Below, piece after piece: positions 48,101-56,587 of a DNA stretch of 64,000 nucleotides. The translations under genes and the position numbers were made by a program. The stretch is from Campylobacter sp. RM12651 (GTDB lineage Bacteria > Campylobacterota > Campylobacteria > Campylobacterales > Campylobacteraceae): assembly GCF_022369475.1 (NCBI RefSeq), contig NZ_CP059600.1, forward strand, positions 1,735,355-1,799,354. Reading direction: 5' to 3'. Below the pieces are notes generated by a model. That model ran no database searches. It was not told where the DNA came from and worked only from the letters and a program-made list of their open reading frames with translations. Positions within the stretch are counted from its first letter, which is position 1, and each line of letters starts with the position of its first letter.

Positions 48101-48930
48101 TTAGTATTTGCTGTAACTTTACCACCGATTACAGCTGTTTCAAATTTAACTAAATTAGAGCTTGTTATATCTCCACCATATAAATCACTTGTTTGTTCGC
48201 CATGTTGGATACTAGGCTCTCTTGCTATGTATGGTTTATCATTTCCAACTGGTGTTCCCATTACATATAAATCTTTAGCACTTACGCTACCATTTACATC
48301 AGCTTCAAGTAAAATTACATCTCCATTGCCACTAATAGCTACACCACTGCTACTTTCAATAGCACCTTCATCTAAAACAAATAAATCATTATTCTCAATT
48401 GTAGTTCCTACAGATTTAATTTCTATATTTGATACATGCAAACCACTATTGTTTGTAATTTTTTTACCTTCTGCAAGATCTATTTGAATTCCATCAATCA
48501 AACCATTGATTTTGTAGTTTTTATTGGTATTTAAAAGTTTTTTAAAAAAACCTACTTTCTCTTCTGTAAATTCTGGGTCAATTAAAGCACGATTAAAATC
48601 AACTAGGCTTTTATTATTTGTAAAACTACCTTTTAAAATGTGTTCTTTATGAACGCCACCACCTTCATGGTCTAATAAAAACGCTCCATTATTTACAATA
48701 TCACCTGTAATTGTTTTAAGACCTATATCTTCTTGAAAAGTTGCTTTTCCGTAGTTTTTAATAGTAATATTTTCAGCAATATCACTTGTAATTTTGTAGT
48801 AGTCTTTCTCAGCTTCTGCGTGAGTAGCTTTGTTTAACTCTAAAGCGTTTAAGCTAGTGCTAAGAATTAATGCACTCGCAACTAATGAGAGCTTAAATAC
48901 CCCCCCCCGTAATGTGTCTAGCCATGACAT
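45127..48930 (-). CDS. Phase-variable autotransporter adhesin-like protein
   Basis: The ~1267-residue protein has a signal-type segment (VFKLSLVASALILSTSLNA) and a long repetitive passenger rich in Asn, Ser and Lys with beta-helix-like GD/N repeats. An Ala/Lys-rich helical linker lies at about 890-1000, and a C-terminal ~270-residue autotransporter barrel ends NYNINGTLRYSF. It resembles the CapA class of Campylobacter adhesins in layout. The ATG at 48930 is in frame but follows AAGGAG with no spacing. The ATG at 48925, at good spacing, is out of frame with the present G9 tract, so the gene may be OFF here. The passenger function is unknown. Confidence 0.8.
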   Translation of the reverse strand: MSWLDTLRGGVFKLSLVASALILSTSLNALELNKATHAEAEKDYYKITSDIAENITIKNYGKATFQEDIGLKTITGDIVNNGAFLLDHEGGGVHKEHILKGSFTNNKSLVDFNRALIDPEFTEEKVGFFKKLLNTNKNYKINGLIDGIQIDLAEGKKITNNSGLHVSNIEIKSVGTTIENNDLFVLDEGAIESSSGVAISGNGDVILLEADVNGSVSAKDLYVMGTPVGNDKPYIAREPSIQHGEQTSDLYGGDITSSNLVKFETAVIGGKVTANTKASANNSFYGFNTTFQGAIDNQNGKARFILSDIKKGVKSKGDIEIYGTKINGNVETDGKFISGAHQKELANKHFSTLLNSEKIASAEDMKRLDEIMNNEEKFLPLIKAATSNSHDIDSTTFYKDALKYVDSEEMETGDLIANGGIDTTGFEISGDGVVKVTKGDINTIVSSFENTGGVYITEGNLNANNSSFTSNVNIAKGDLKALGNLLEEKRDESGERVKDKNGNQEYNPAFSYIDNDDAINTMSRFANINVNDGNISLTNTYAENIIANDKATSSKTITLKNAVINKLTHGTNLKDAEFNVNANKALFRESVTNYGSINAVSSSFDKDVKARNLSLSGIVEDVERLDKEARVYHGEISYDANIAASNNLSLTGIESAYKLDKSANTTLLQAKDININSSAIKAQVIGNADISDDLTTGVLANQVSAANFYKDPISKGSSINLNNAIVFGDMKADKLNVNNSKITGRILANDLNASNNTFIMGGTNNTFLGTMIARNSTSGKANEIGLLGLSVNNGKADATNLANLPLALLKIGNGNATAEDFVTKIGVYDGLSVYSLDKKNILSGTLKQGDEDYIYYSVVANPVNAAASRADASKTSDNFSADSKSGADKSILDNASSSVGAIAQKANEVAKGTASDEVMANANKVANDTSKIVASETSLDKAIEEAQKDIKNAAIEEAIKVGSNINGNEIELTLKGANTKALTDAKNMLNQTYYSYVSEWNNLNKRMGELRNNDGKNAGIWIRSFGGEVKIDSAKIKYYEVQFGADKQTSTNYGELYSGVMANIGQSTSNSSNSKVKNHGIGAYVSLVGNDGLFIDATARYTHHKSTFKDNVWLGDLKDSGSGFLGSVEAGYRMGSDFYLEPSAELILGYVPMASLKGNDKVTLKSEGKFMGAAKVALSAGANINDTFGLRASVGGAFDLNNTPTITLSDGTTIRVEKGFKDSRGFASVGANFNLGKNTKFSLDAEKSFSGKYNTNYNINGTLRYSF
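48900..48908 (-). repeat. G9 homopolymer near the autotransporter start
   Basis: Nine C on the plus strand, coding-strand G9, seven codons after the ATG at 48930 and five codons after the ATG at 48925. The passenger frame is reached from 48930 with G9, and from 48925 with G8 or G11. Confidence 0.85.
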
Positions 48931-48968
48931 CTCCTTAAAAAAATAATTTTGCCTAAGCAAGTCGTGAT

Positions 48969-49069
48969 GATAATTTATATAAATTAAATATAACTTAAAT
49001 TATGTTTGATTATAAAAAATAATCAAACATAGAATTTCAATTTGCATTATTATGTAATTTATGCGGCAT
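48969..49069. repeat. 101-bp direct repeat, copy 1 (overlapping chuZ 3' end)
   Basis: Identical to 56762-56862 except at one position (A at 48977, C at 56770). It contains the last ~11 codons of the HugZ gene, its terminator hairpin and downstream DNA. The offset between copies is 7793 bp, enclosing the haem operon. Confidence 0.92.
49001..49031 (-). terminator. Terminator of the haem operon
   Basis: A perfect 13-bp inverted repeat (TATGTTTGATTAT / ATAATCAAACATA) with an AAAAA loop, 5 bp past the HugZ stop. It is duplicated at 56794-56824 within the second repeat copy. Confidence 0.75.
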
Positions 49070-50254
49070 ATTTAATCTAACTTCAGCAGCTTTATTATTA
49101 GAATCTATATCAAAAGCAGCACCAAAGCCTTTTACAAATCTACCTGATTTTATACTTAATTGTATAAAATGAAAATCTAGCATTTTGCTAAAAATATTTA
49201 CCTCATTTCCATATTTTTCTTTTAAAACTTCAAATAATTCTTCTCTTCTATCATCAACTATTTTTGCATTTACTTGATATTTGAGCCTTTTTCTTGCAAA
49301 TATTGTTTTAGCTTTACTCTCGTCTTCTAAAAACATTATTTCTATATTGTTAGAGTTGTTTTTAATACTTGAAAAATGTTCAGCAACTTCGCTTATGAAA
49401 ATAAACATTTCATCATTTTTAAAAATTATTGGAGCATAAGAGCAAATAACTTGATTATTTTTGCTAACACTAGCAATATTTACACTTTTAAAAGAATGTT
49501 TAAAATTTTTTATTTCTTCATCTAAATTATTAGAATTTATTTTTGTTTCGCTAACTAGTTCTATTACACTATAATGAAGTGTATCTTCACTAGCCTTAGT
49601 TTTATAATCTAAATGTAAAATTTCTCCATCATACAAAATATCCATTCCGCTATAAGTTATATCTATTAACTCCACATTTTGAGCATCTTTATTTGTATGA
49701 TGCTTTACTAGTCTAAATAAAGAATCTTTATGGTCTTTATTCATATGTTCTTTTGCTTGTTGTAATTTCATGATTTTTTCCTTAATATAAATTGTAAAGT
49801 TTTTTGTTATTTTTAAATCGTTTTCATCGGGATGTTTTTTGCTATTTTTCCATAATTTCTCCTTTTCTTTTGTAATAATATAATTAGGGTTTTCTTTAGC
49901 TAATTTTTTTGCATTATTTATATATTCATCACTAATAGCTCCATTTACTGCTTGTATGCCTAGCACTTGATTATTTTTATTAAAAATATTAAAAAACATT
50001 TCTTTTTTATTTTTTATATATTCGCTGTTTTTATCTGCTCCACAAGTAAAAATTATGCCTAAAATCTTATTTTGTATTTTTGGCATATTGCTTGTGATAT
50101 TGCCTTTTTCTAACCAAAATACTAAGAAAATATACCTATGCTTATCAATGCCTTTATAATGCTCTAAATTAAAGCAATCAATATTTAAAAGTTTAGCGAT
50201 TTCTAAGGCTATTTTTTTACTGCTATTATTTTTGCTAAGATATAAAACAACCAT
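49037..50254 (-). CDS. chuZ: Flavodoxin-like domain fused to HugZ/ChuZ-type haem oxygenase
   Basis: The 405-residue protein has two parts. Residues ~1-150 look like a flavodoxin: VVLYLSKNNSSKKIALEIAK at the start resembles the FMN phosphate loop, and FLVFWLEKGNI and IIFTCGADKN are further strand-loop units. From Met162 (MKLQQAKEHMNKDHKDSLF) the rest is a HugZ-type split-barrel haem oxygenase of normal length (~244), ending FGAAFDIDSNNKAAEVRL. It should degrade haem and release iron, with the N-terminal domain as a possible built-in electron donor. AAGGA lies 7 nt before Met162 (49771), so a separate HugZ may also be made. Last gene of the haem operon. Confidence 0.78.
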   Translation of the reverse strand: MVVLYLSKNNSSKKIALEIAKLLNIDCFNLEHYKGIDKHRYIFLVFWLEKGNITSNMPKIQNKILGIIFTCGADKNSEYIKNKKEMFFNIFNKNNQVLGIQAVNGAISDEYINNAKKLAKENPNYIITKEKEKLWKNSKKHPDENDLKITKNFTIYIKEKIMKLQQAKEHMNKDHKDSLFRLVKHHTNKDAQNVELIDITYSGMDILYDGEILHLDYKTKASEDTLHYSVIELVSETKINSNNLDEEIKNFKHSFKSVNIASVSKNNQVICSYAPIIFKNDEMFIFISEVAEHFSSIKNNSNNIEIMFLEDESKAKTIFARKRLKYQVNAKIVDDRREELFEVLKEKYGNEVNIFSKMLDFHFIQLSIKSGRFVKGFGAAFDIDSNNKAAEVRLNMPHKLHNNAN

Positions 50255-50904
50255 TAATTCATCCTATATTCTATATTTTTTAAAAATACACAACCTAAAG
50301 CTTGCTTATCTAGTATTTTGTATTTCATATCTAAAATTAGTTTTTTTGTATGATTTGCAAAGAAGCCATTTCCAGTAATGCTTAAAATATTTATCCCGTT
50401 GTTTGAAATGCTAAATCTAACGCTAACTTTACTTATCCTTTCAAGTTTTAACATTTTTGCTTTTTTAGGATAAGAATTATCAAGTTCATTAAAAATTATA
50501 TTACTTTTGCAAAATTGTGAATTTGTATTTTTAGGATATTCTTTAACCATATTAATCTGATTGTTAGTAATAAGATTTTCTTTAGTTTCTTCTTTGTTTT
50601 CATTTGCTGTATTGCTTGTGCTTTTAGTATCTTGTTTTGCTTCTTTTTTAATTTTTACTTTTTTATTTGCTTTTAAATTTGTATTTTTTATATTTATTTC
50701 TTTTTTTATAACTTGCTCTGATAAATTATTTTGTTGGTTGAAAATCTCTTCTTGAATGATTTTTTGATTATTTAAAAAATCTTCTTTTTTTGTTTCAATT
50801 ATTTCAATATTAATTTTTTTATTATCAATTATAATTTCTTCAGTGCTAAGTGGTATCGTTAGTGCGACAATATTTATTATCAAAGAAATTATAAAAAATC
50901 TCAT
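50254..50904 (-). CDS. tonB: TonB-like energy transducer of the haem operon
   Basis: The 216-residue protein has an N-terminal membrane anchor (MRFFIISLIINIVALTIPLS) and a Lys/Glu/Asn-rich spacer (about 25-115) in place of the classical Pro-rich one. Its C-terminal domain (about 130-216) carries SKVSVRFSISNNGINILSIT, the TonB-type beta-alpha-beta pattern. It would pass energy from ExbBD to ChuA. It overlaps the HugZ gene start (TAATG) and touches chuD by one base. Confidence 0.72.
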   Translation of the reverse strand: MRFFIISLIINIVALTIPLSTEEIIIDNKKINIEIIETKKEDFLNNQKIIQEEIFNQQNNLSEQVIKKEINIKNTNLKANKKVKIKKEAKQDTKSTSNTANENKEETKENLITNNQINMVKEYPKNTNSQFCKSNIIFNELDNSYPKKAKMLKLERISKVSVRFSISNNGINILSITGNGFFANHTKKLILDMKYKILDKQALGCVFLKNIEYRMN

Positions 50905-51674
50905 TATAATTCCTTTGACAATTCTTTCATATTTATAATAATTCTCGGACTTGCCCTAAGCATTGATGAAGAATTTGTTTTTATTAGATTATTGTTTTTG
51001 AATGCTTTAGTATGTTTTAAAAAATTGCTTATAATTTTTAAATCTCCGTCATTAAAATAAAAAATATAATCAGGATTTTTGCTTATTATATATTCTTTAT
51101 TTACTATTGGCGTTTGTTCTTTTAAATCACATATATTTTTCATACCAAAAGCTTTAATAACATCATTTGCTAAATTGTTATCACAAAATAACATTATAGG
51201 GTTTGATGAGAAAATAAACATAGCTGTTTTATCTTTTGCAAGATTATGAAATTCTTTAATTCCTAATTCAAATTCTTTGATGATTTCTTGTGCTTTATCT
51301 TTTTTGTTTGTAATTTCTCCTAATTTAGCAATATTGTTTTTTAGCTCTTTGAAAGAATTAGCTTTAAAATCTAAAATTTTTATATTAAATTCTTTTAATT
51401 TTTCTAATCCTAATGAATGTTGACTTGTTATTACAATATCAGGTTTTAATTCTATTATTTTTTCAATGTTTGGTCTTGTGTATGTTCCTACGCTTGGTAA
51501 TTGTTTTGTTTTATCTTCTGGATAAATGGTAGAAGTGGTGGTGTTAGCTATAGCTAAAATATTATTAAAACTATCTAGCTCATATAATATTTCTACAGCA
51601 CTAGGTTCTAAGACAACTAATTTATTTGCATTTAAATTAACTAAAATTAATAAACTTAATAAAATTTTTTTCAT
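50904..51674 (-). CDS. chuD: Periplasmic haem-binding protein
   Basis: The 256-residue solute-binding protein of the BtuF/HmuT type starts with a signal peptide (MKKILLSLLILVNLNA). The fold shows LVVLEPSAVEILYELDSF, then LKPDIVITSQHS and a long central helix region, ending with LRASPRIIINMKEL. It would hand haem to ChuBC. Substrate is assigned from neighbours (receptor, permease, ATPase, haem oxygenase). An 8-bp gap separates it from chuC. Confidence 0.85.
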   Translation of the reverse strand: MKKILLSLLILVNLNANKLVVLEPSAVEILYELDSFNNILAIANTTTSTIYPEDKTKQLPSVGTYTRPNIEKIIELKPDIVITSQHSLGLEKLKEFNIKILDFKANSFKELKNNIAKLGEITNKKDKAQEIIKEFELGIKEFHNLAKDKTAMFIFSSNPIMLFCDNNLANDVIKAFGMKNICDLKEQTPIVNKEYIISKNPDYIFYFNDGDLKIISNFLKHTKAFKNNNLIKTNSSSMLRASPRIIINMKELSKEL

Positions 51675-51682
51675 TTTTTCTC

Positions 51683-52429
51683 CTAAAATATAACATTTAA
51701 ATTATTTTTATTTTCATAAATATCACAATCAAATTCAAAAATATTTTTAATGTTTTCTTTATTAAAAACTATTCTTGTTTTGTCGTAAAATAAAATATTT
51801 TTATCTTTAACAAAAGCTATCTCATCACAAAATCTAATACTTGTGAATAAATCATGTATTACCATTAATATAAGCAAACCATCCTTTGCTAAATCTTTTA
51901 ATAATTGCATTAAAAATATAGAGTAATTAATATCAAGTGGAGCACAAATTTCATCTAATAATAAAATTTTTGGTTTTTTTATTAAAGCTCTTGCTAACAT
52001 TACTTTTGCAAATTCTCCACCACTTAAATTATTAGTAAGATTATTTTTATAGTTTTGTATATTTAAAAATTCCATTATTTCATCAAGTTTTTTGTAATCA
52101 TTTTGTATATAAAATGAATTGTTTTTACTAAATAAGCCCATCATTATAAAATCACTCACGCTAATAGGCATAAATTGATTTGATTTTTGTGGAACATAAG
52201 AGATTAAATTACTTAAATCTTTATGATTTAATAGTTTTAGATTTTTATTTTTAAAACTAATTTCGCCTTTATACGAAAGCAAATTGATTATACATTTAAT
52301 TAAAGTGCTTTTACCACAACCATTTTTACCCATTAAACCTATAAAATTTGATGAACTAAAATTTATATTTAAATTACTAAAAATTATTTTGTCTTGATAT
52401 GAGAATGAAAAATTTTTAATTTCAAGCAT
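51683..52429 (-). CDS. chuC: Haem ABC transporter ATPase
   Basis: The 248-residue ABC ATPase has Walker A GKNGCGKST (about 34-42), Q-loop SYVPQKSNQ, signature NLSGGEFAKVMLARAL, Walker B ILLLDEICAPLD and switch His MVIHDL. It belongs to the iron-chelate/B12 (FecE/BtuD-like) class. The unusual Ile-Cys after the Walker B Glu does not affect the catalytic Glu. It overlaps chuB by 8 bp. Confidence 0.9.
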   Translation of the reverse strand: MLEIKNFSFSYQDKIIFSNLNINFSSSNFIGLMGKNGCGKSTLIKCIINLLSYKGEISFKNKNLKLLNHKDLSNLISYVPQKSNQFMPISVSDFIMMGLFSKNNSFYIQNDYKKLDEIMEFLNIQNYKNNLTNNLSGGEFAKVMLARALIKKPKILLLDEICAPLDINYSIFLMQLLKDLAKDGLLILMVIHDLFTSIRFCDEIAFVKDKNILFYDKTRIVFNKENIKNIFEFDCDIYENKNNLNVIF

Positions 52430-53402
52430 AGTTTTTCCTTAAAGCTAAATATATAAATAAAGGAACTCCAAAAAATGAAGTAATAATGCCTACAGGAATT
52501 TCTATGGGATATAATATATTAAATGCTAAGTTATCACAAAATAATAAAAAAATTCCCCCTATAAATATTGAATATGGAATTATTATTTTATTAGATGAAG
52601 TTTTAAAATACATTCTTAATGTGTGAGGGATAATTAAACCAATAAATGCTATAAGCCCACAAAAAGCTACAGAAAAAGCAACTGCAATACATGAAATTAT
52701 TAAAAATAGTTTTTTGCTTTTACTTGCATTAAGCCCTAAAGAATTAGCTTCTTCATCTCCACATAATAACAAATCAAGTTCATATCTTTTAATATAAAAA
52801 TACAAAATACATATTATGCTTGCAATATATACAATTATTACTATATTCCAATTTGCATTACCTAAGTATCCCATTAGCCAAGCACTTATTTTAAAACTAT
52901 CTTCTCCTATTAAATATATAAAAAAAGATGTTATAGATGCTAATAGTGTTGAAGTGGCTATTCCTAAAATTAATAAAGTTGCCATATTTTGATTTTTTTT
53001 ATAAATAGAAAATATAAAAAATGTAAAAAGTATGCAAGATAAAAATGCAAAAAGTCCAAAATAAATCTCACTTAAATTAAACATAAATGCAATTAAACTA
53101 CCAAATGTAGCAGCCGATGCTATTCCTATTATATAAGGATCAGCTAGTGGATTTAAAAAACATCCTTGAATAACTGCTCCACTACTAGATAATAAAGCAC
53201 CAACTATAAATGCTAATAGTATTCTAGGTGCTTTTAATTCTATAAATATTTGATACAAAATATCTAAATCATTTAAATCATTATTTAAGCTTATTAGTCT
53301 ATATAATGCTTGAAAGCCGAAATTAGATTGAGGTGAACTAATTCCAAGCGATAATAACATACATACAATACTAATTAAAGCTAGAAATAATGATTTTTTC
53401 AT
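52422..53402 (-). CDS. chuB: Haem ABC transporter permease (FecCD family)
   Basis: The 326-residue permease has about ten helices. FecCD signatures include LKAPRILLAFIVGALLSSSGAVIQG in pieces (APRILLAFIVGA, SSGAVIQGCFLNPLADPYIIG) and GLIAFIGLIIPHTLRMYF, which contacts the ATPase. It moves haem from ChuD into the cytoplasm. It starts 3 bp after the chuA stop. Confidence 0.91.
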   Translation of the reverse strand: MKKSLFLALISIVCMLLSLGISSPQSNFGFQALYRLISLNNDLNDLDILYQIFIELKAPRILLAFIVGALLSSSGAVIQGCFLNPLADPYIIGIASAATFGSLIAFMFNLSEIYFGLFAFLSCILFTFFIFSIYKKNQNMATLLILGIATSTLLASITSFFIYLIGEDSFKISAWLMGYLGNANWNIVIIVYIASIICILYFYIKRYELDLLLCGDEEANSLGLNASKSKKLFLIISCIAVAFSVAFCGLIAFIGLIIPHTLRMYFKTSSNKIIIPYSIFIGGIFLLFCDNLAFNILYPIEIPVGIITSFFGVPLFIYLALRKNYA

Positions 53403-53405
53403 TGT

Positions 53406-55370
53406 TTAAAATCTCGCTTTTACTTGCATATAATAAGTGCTTGTAGGTGCAACTTGGCAAGTTTGGCCACTGCAGTTTAGATTGTATTTTGTATTAAAGA
53501 TATTTTTTGCTTCTAAACTTAAACTTATATTTTTGGTAAAGTCATAATTTAGTCCAACATCAACTAAAGAATAAGCTTTCTTTTCTAATTGTTTATTGTT
53601 GTTTAAATAATCCCAATTTGTTTTAGAATAAAACCTATAATCAGCATTTACGCTTAACTTGTCAGTTATTTTATAATTTGCTCCTAGGCTGATTTTGTAA
53701 GGTGATACATTTGGTATTTTTTGCCCTTCTTTGTATTTGTTTAAATTGTCTTTAACTACTTTAGCATCAATATATGAAAAGGTTTCAAACAGGTTTAATC
53801 TATCATCAAGTAAGCTTTGATTTAAGCTTATTTCAACTCCATATCTTTTTGTTTTAGCAATATTTTCATAAGTCCATTTAACAACAGGATAATGGCTCAT
53901 ATTTACATTTATTTCATTGTTTGTTAGGGTATAAAATAAACTTATACTTGCATATTGGTCAAATACTAAACCTTTTAATCCTAATTCATAATTTAAATAA
54001 TCTTCTGATTTTAAATTATTAATAGAATAGTTTTTTCCATCAGCTTTATCGGTTAATTCATAAGGAGATGGGGAATTAAACCCGCGTTCAAATTTAAAAT
54101 ACACACTATTTGTATCCATAAATTTATGAGATAAAACAATATTTGCACCATAGTTGTTTGTGTTTTTTGAATCGTTTATTGTAGCTATTCCACCACTTCT
54201 ATTTATATTATATTTAGAATTTTCAAGTCTTGCACCAATATCAATTCCAAACGGATTAAAATCTAATTGTTCTATTGCATAAATAGAATGAGTATCTTTT
54301 TTAACTATATTTGTTGTTGTAGAAGCTCTTTTGCCTTTTGCATATAAATATTCATATCCTAATATTGTATTTGAAAAATCATAGTTTAGTTTTGCTTTAG
54401 CATTAGCCCCTATTTTTCTATCAAAAAATTGTTTATCTTCATAGTTATTATCTTGCAAATAAGCCATAAATTCTGTTAAAATATTTTCATTAATTTCATT
54501 GCTATATTTTAGATTATAGTTCTTTCTACTGCTAGTTTTCGTTGAATCTTGACTTGCTAGAATTTGATTTTTGCAAATAAAGCCAAATCTTGAAATTTCA
54601 TATTGAGTACAAATTATTCCTTCATATCTTCTATCTTGTTCAATTTCTTGCTCGGTTAAAGCTTGACTATTTCTATATTCATTATGCATATAATTTGCAT
54701 TGATATCTAAATTTTGATAGTCTGTTAGTTTAAATTTAAACCCAATATCAGTATTTAAAAGTTTATTTAAATCTGCTCTTTGATATCCTTTTTCATCTAC
54801 ATAATTAATTCCAAAATGAGAATATATTTTATCATTTATATTTGCACCAGCACTTGCTCCTATACTTTTATGAGAAAAAGAACCAAACCCAAGAGTAAGA
54901 TTTGCATAATCTTTTTTTAAGCTTGATTTTGTAATTACATTGACAACACCACCACTAGTGCCATTTCCATAAACTACACTTCCTCCTCCAGAAATAACTT
55001 CAATTTGCTCAATATCATTTACGCTTATTGTATTAAAAGGAATTCCAAGATGTGATGTATCTAATGCGTTTTGACTAACTCCATCAAACAAGATTTTTAC
55101 CCTTGCATTAGCTCTACTTCCTTGACCTCTAATATCAATTGCACTGCCTATACCTACAGGATTTAAAGAAACACTAGGAAGATAAGATAAAATTTCTCCT
55201 AAATCGTGATAATTCTTTTTATTTAACTCTTCTTTATTTATGACAAATAAATTTGAGCTAACATCAGCTAAGCTATCGCTAAATCCACTATCGCTAATTA
55301 CTTGAGTATCAAGCAAAGTATCAGCATATAATGCACCAATTAATGAAAATGCTAAAATAGTTTTTTTCAT
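53406..55370 (-). CDS. chuA: TonB-dependent outer membrane haem receptor
   Basis: The 654-residue receptor has a signal peptide (MKKTILAFSLIGALYA), a TonB-box candidate near DTQVISDSG, and a plug domain. The plug has SYLPSVSLNPVG, IDIRGQGSRANARVKILFDG and VVYGNGTSGGVVNVITK. A 22-strand-type barrel ends YMQVKARF. Assignment to haem rather than a siderophore rests on the linked HugZ and ChuBCD genes. It lies between exbD (5 bp) and chuB. Confidence 0.87.
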   Translation of the reverse strand: MKKTILAFSLIGALYADTLLDTQVISDSGFSDSLADVSSNLFVINKEELNKKNYHDLGEILSYLPSVSLNPVGIGSAIDIRGQGSRANARVKILFDGVSQNALDTSHLGIPFNTISVNDIEQIEVISGGGSVVYGNGTSGGVVNVITKSSLKKDYANLTLGFGSFSHKSIGASAGANINDKIYSHFGINYVDEKGYQRADLNKLLNTDIGFKFKLTDYQNLDINANYMHNEYRNSQALTEQEIEQDRRYEGIICTQYEISRFGFICKNQILASQDSTKTSSRKNYNLKYSNEINENILTEFMAYLQDNNYEDKQFFDRKIGANAKAKLNYDFSNTILGYEYLYAKGKRASTTTNIVKKDTHSIYAIEQLDFNPFGIDIGARLENSKYNINRSGGIATINDSKNTNNYGANIVLSHKFMDTNSVYFKFERGFNSPSPYELTDKADGKNYSINNLKSEDYLNYELGLKGLVFDQYASISLFYTLTNNEINVNMSHYPVVKWTYENIAKTKRYGVEISLNQSLLDDRLNLFETFSYIDAKVVKDNLNKYKEGQKIPNVSPYKISLGANYKITDKLSVNADYRFYSKTNWDYLNNNKQLEKKAYSLVDVGLNYDFTKNISLSLEAKNIFNTKYNLNCSGQTCQVAPTSTYYMQVKARF

Positions 55371-55375
55371 TTTTT

Positions 55376-55768
55376 TTACCTTTCTATATTTAATTTGATT
55401 TTATTAATGTTTGAATTTTTAATAATAGATATTGTTTTAATTAAGTTGTCGTAGCTTATTTCTTTATCAGCACTTAATAAGACAATATCTGAAGATTTTA
55501 TATATTTGTTTATATCATCTATAAAAATTAAATCTTTATTGTTTTTTATGTATAAGTTTAAATCTTTATTTAAGATCACTTCTTTTATATTATTTTCTTT
55601 AGTTGTATTTTCGCTATTATTTGTTTTTGGTAGACTTATTTCATAATGCCAGTATTTAGAAAATGTGGTGCTTAGCATAAAAAATATAAGTAATATAAAA
55701 ATAACATCTATCAAATTCAACATAGAAATTTCTATAAATTCAGGTTTTTTTCTATTTATTCTTCTCAT
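55376..55768 (-). CDS. exbD: ExbD-family proton-channel subunit
   Basis: The 130-residue protein has one N-terminal membrane helix containing the essential Asp (MLNLIDVIFILLIFFML, about 16-32) and a periplasmic domain with VLLSADKEISYDNLIKTI. With ExbB it harvests the proton gradient to drive TonB. It overlaps exbB by 17 bp. Confidence 0.9.
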   Translation of the reverse strand: MRRINRKKPEFIEISMLNLIDVIFILLIFFMLSTTFSKYWHYEISLPKTNNSENTTKENNIKEVILNKDLNLYIKNNKDLIFIDDINKYIKSSDIVLLSADKEISYDNLIKTISIIKNSNINKIKLNIER

Positions 55769-56351
55769 TAAAAGCCTTATTAAAATAATTTAAATTAAGG
55801 TAGATTTCGTTATTTAAATAATCAATTCTTTTATTGAAAATGATATGAAATACAAGAGCAAAAATAGCTACAATTAATCCGAATGCAGTTGTATATAAAG
55901 CTTCACTAATTCCAGCCGCTACTAATTCTTCATTTGCTTCTTTACTAAGAGCTGCAAATGAAGAAATCATACCAGTAACGGTTCCTAAAAGACCAAGTTG
56001 AGGACATATACTTATGCTTATACCTAGGATAAAACCATTCTTCTCAAGTTTTTTTATTTCATTAAAGTGAATATTTTCTAATTCAAATTCATTTAAATTA
56101 TTTTTTTCGTATATATTTATAGCTTTTTGTATGCTATTTGATATAGAATTTTTATTTGAACATATATTTTTTAATTCAATTAAATTTTTATCATATATTG
56201 CTTTTTTTATTTTGATTTTAAAATTATTATTAAAAGAAAATTGACATAAATATATATTTGTTATTTTTTCTAATATCACAGCAAAACTAAGCACTAAAAG
56301 AACAAAAATAGGCCACATAAATAAACCACCAATTTGCATTAAGTTTAACAT
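55752..56351 (-). CDS. exbB: ExbB-family proton-channel subunit
   Basis: The 199-residue protein has three membrane segments (about 10-27, 105-130, 150-172). The conserved ISICPQLGLLGTVTGMISSF and TAFGLIVAIFALVFH of the MotA/TolQ/ExbB family are present. It is first in the haem operon (exbB-exbD-chuA-chuB-chuC-chuD-tonB-chuZ), with a strong Fur-box candidate just upstream. Confidence 0.9.
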   Translation of the reverse strand: MLNLMQIGGLFMWPIFVLLVLSFAVILEKITNIYLCQFSFNNNFKIKIKKAIYDKNLIELKNICSNKNSISNSIQKAINIYEKNNLNEFELENIHFNEIKKLEKNGFILGISISICPQLGLLGTVTGMISSFAALSKEANEELVAAGISEALYTTAFGLIVAIFALVFHIIFNKRIDYLNNEIYLNLNYFNKAFNEKNK

Positions 56352-56382
56352 TAAATACCTTTTTTTAATTTATAATGAAAAG

Positions 56383-56401
56383 AATTTTCATAATCATTAT
56401 A
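56383..56401 (-). promoter_or_regulatory. Fur-box candidate upstream of exbB
   Basis: AATTTTCATAATCATTATA on the plus strand. Its last 13 bases match the GATAATCATTATC half of the classical Fur consensus at 11 of 13 positions. It overlaps a second dyad (ATAATGAAAA-GAA-TTTTCATAAT). It lies about 32-50 bp before the exbB ATG, so iron repression of the haem operon is likely. Confidence 0.62.
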
Positions 56402-56587
56402 TAAAATTATTTCTTAATTTTTTTTTAAATTGAAACTAATTTGTTAATTAGCAATTGTGATTTTTAAATTAGCTATTACTTTAATTAATATGTTTAATAC
56501 TTTTAATTTAGGGTTTTTATTGGTTAAAAATTAAATAAAATTTAAAGAATTTAAAATATGAATCAGTGCTAAAAAAGGGGCTAAAGT

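Noticed and set aside
45296-48487. Several plus-strand ORFs opposite the autotransporter
   Set aside because: They are hydrophobic shadows of the repetitive minus-strand coding sequence, without ribosome sites or family motifs.
48931-48960. TTG start ten codons upstream of the autotransporter ATG
   Set aside because: It has no ribosome site, and the strong AAGGAG lies inside that extension, so the real start must be downstream.
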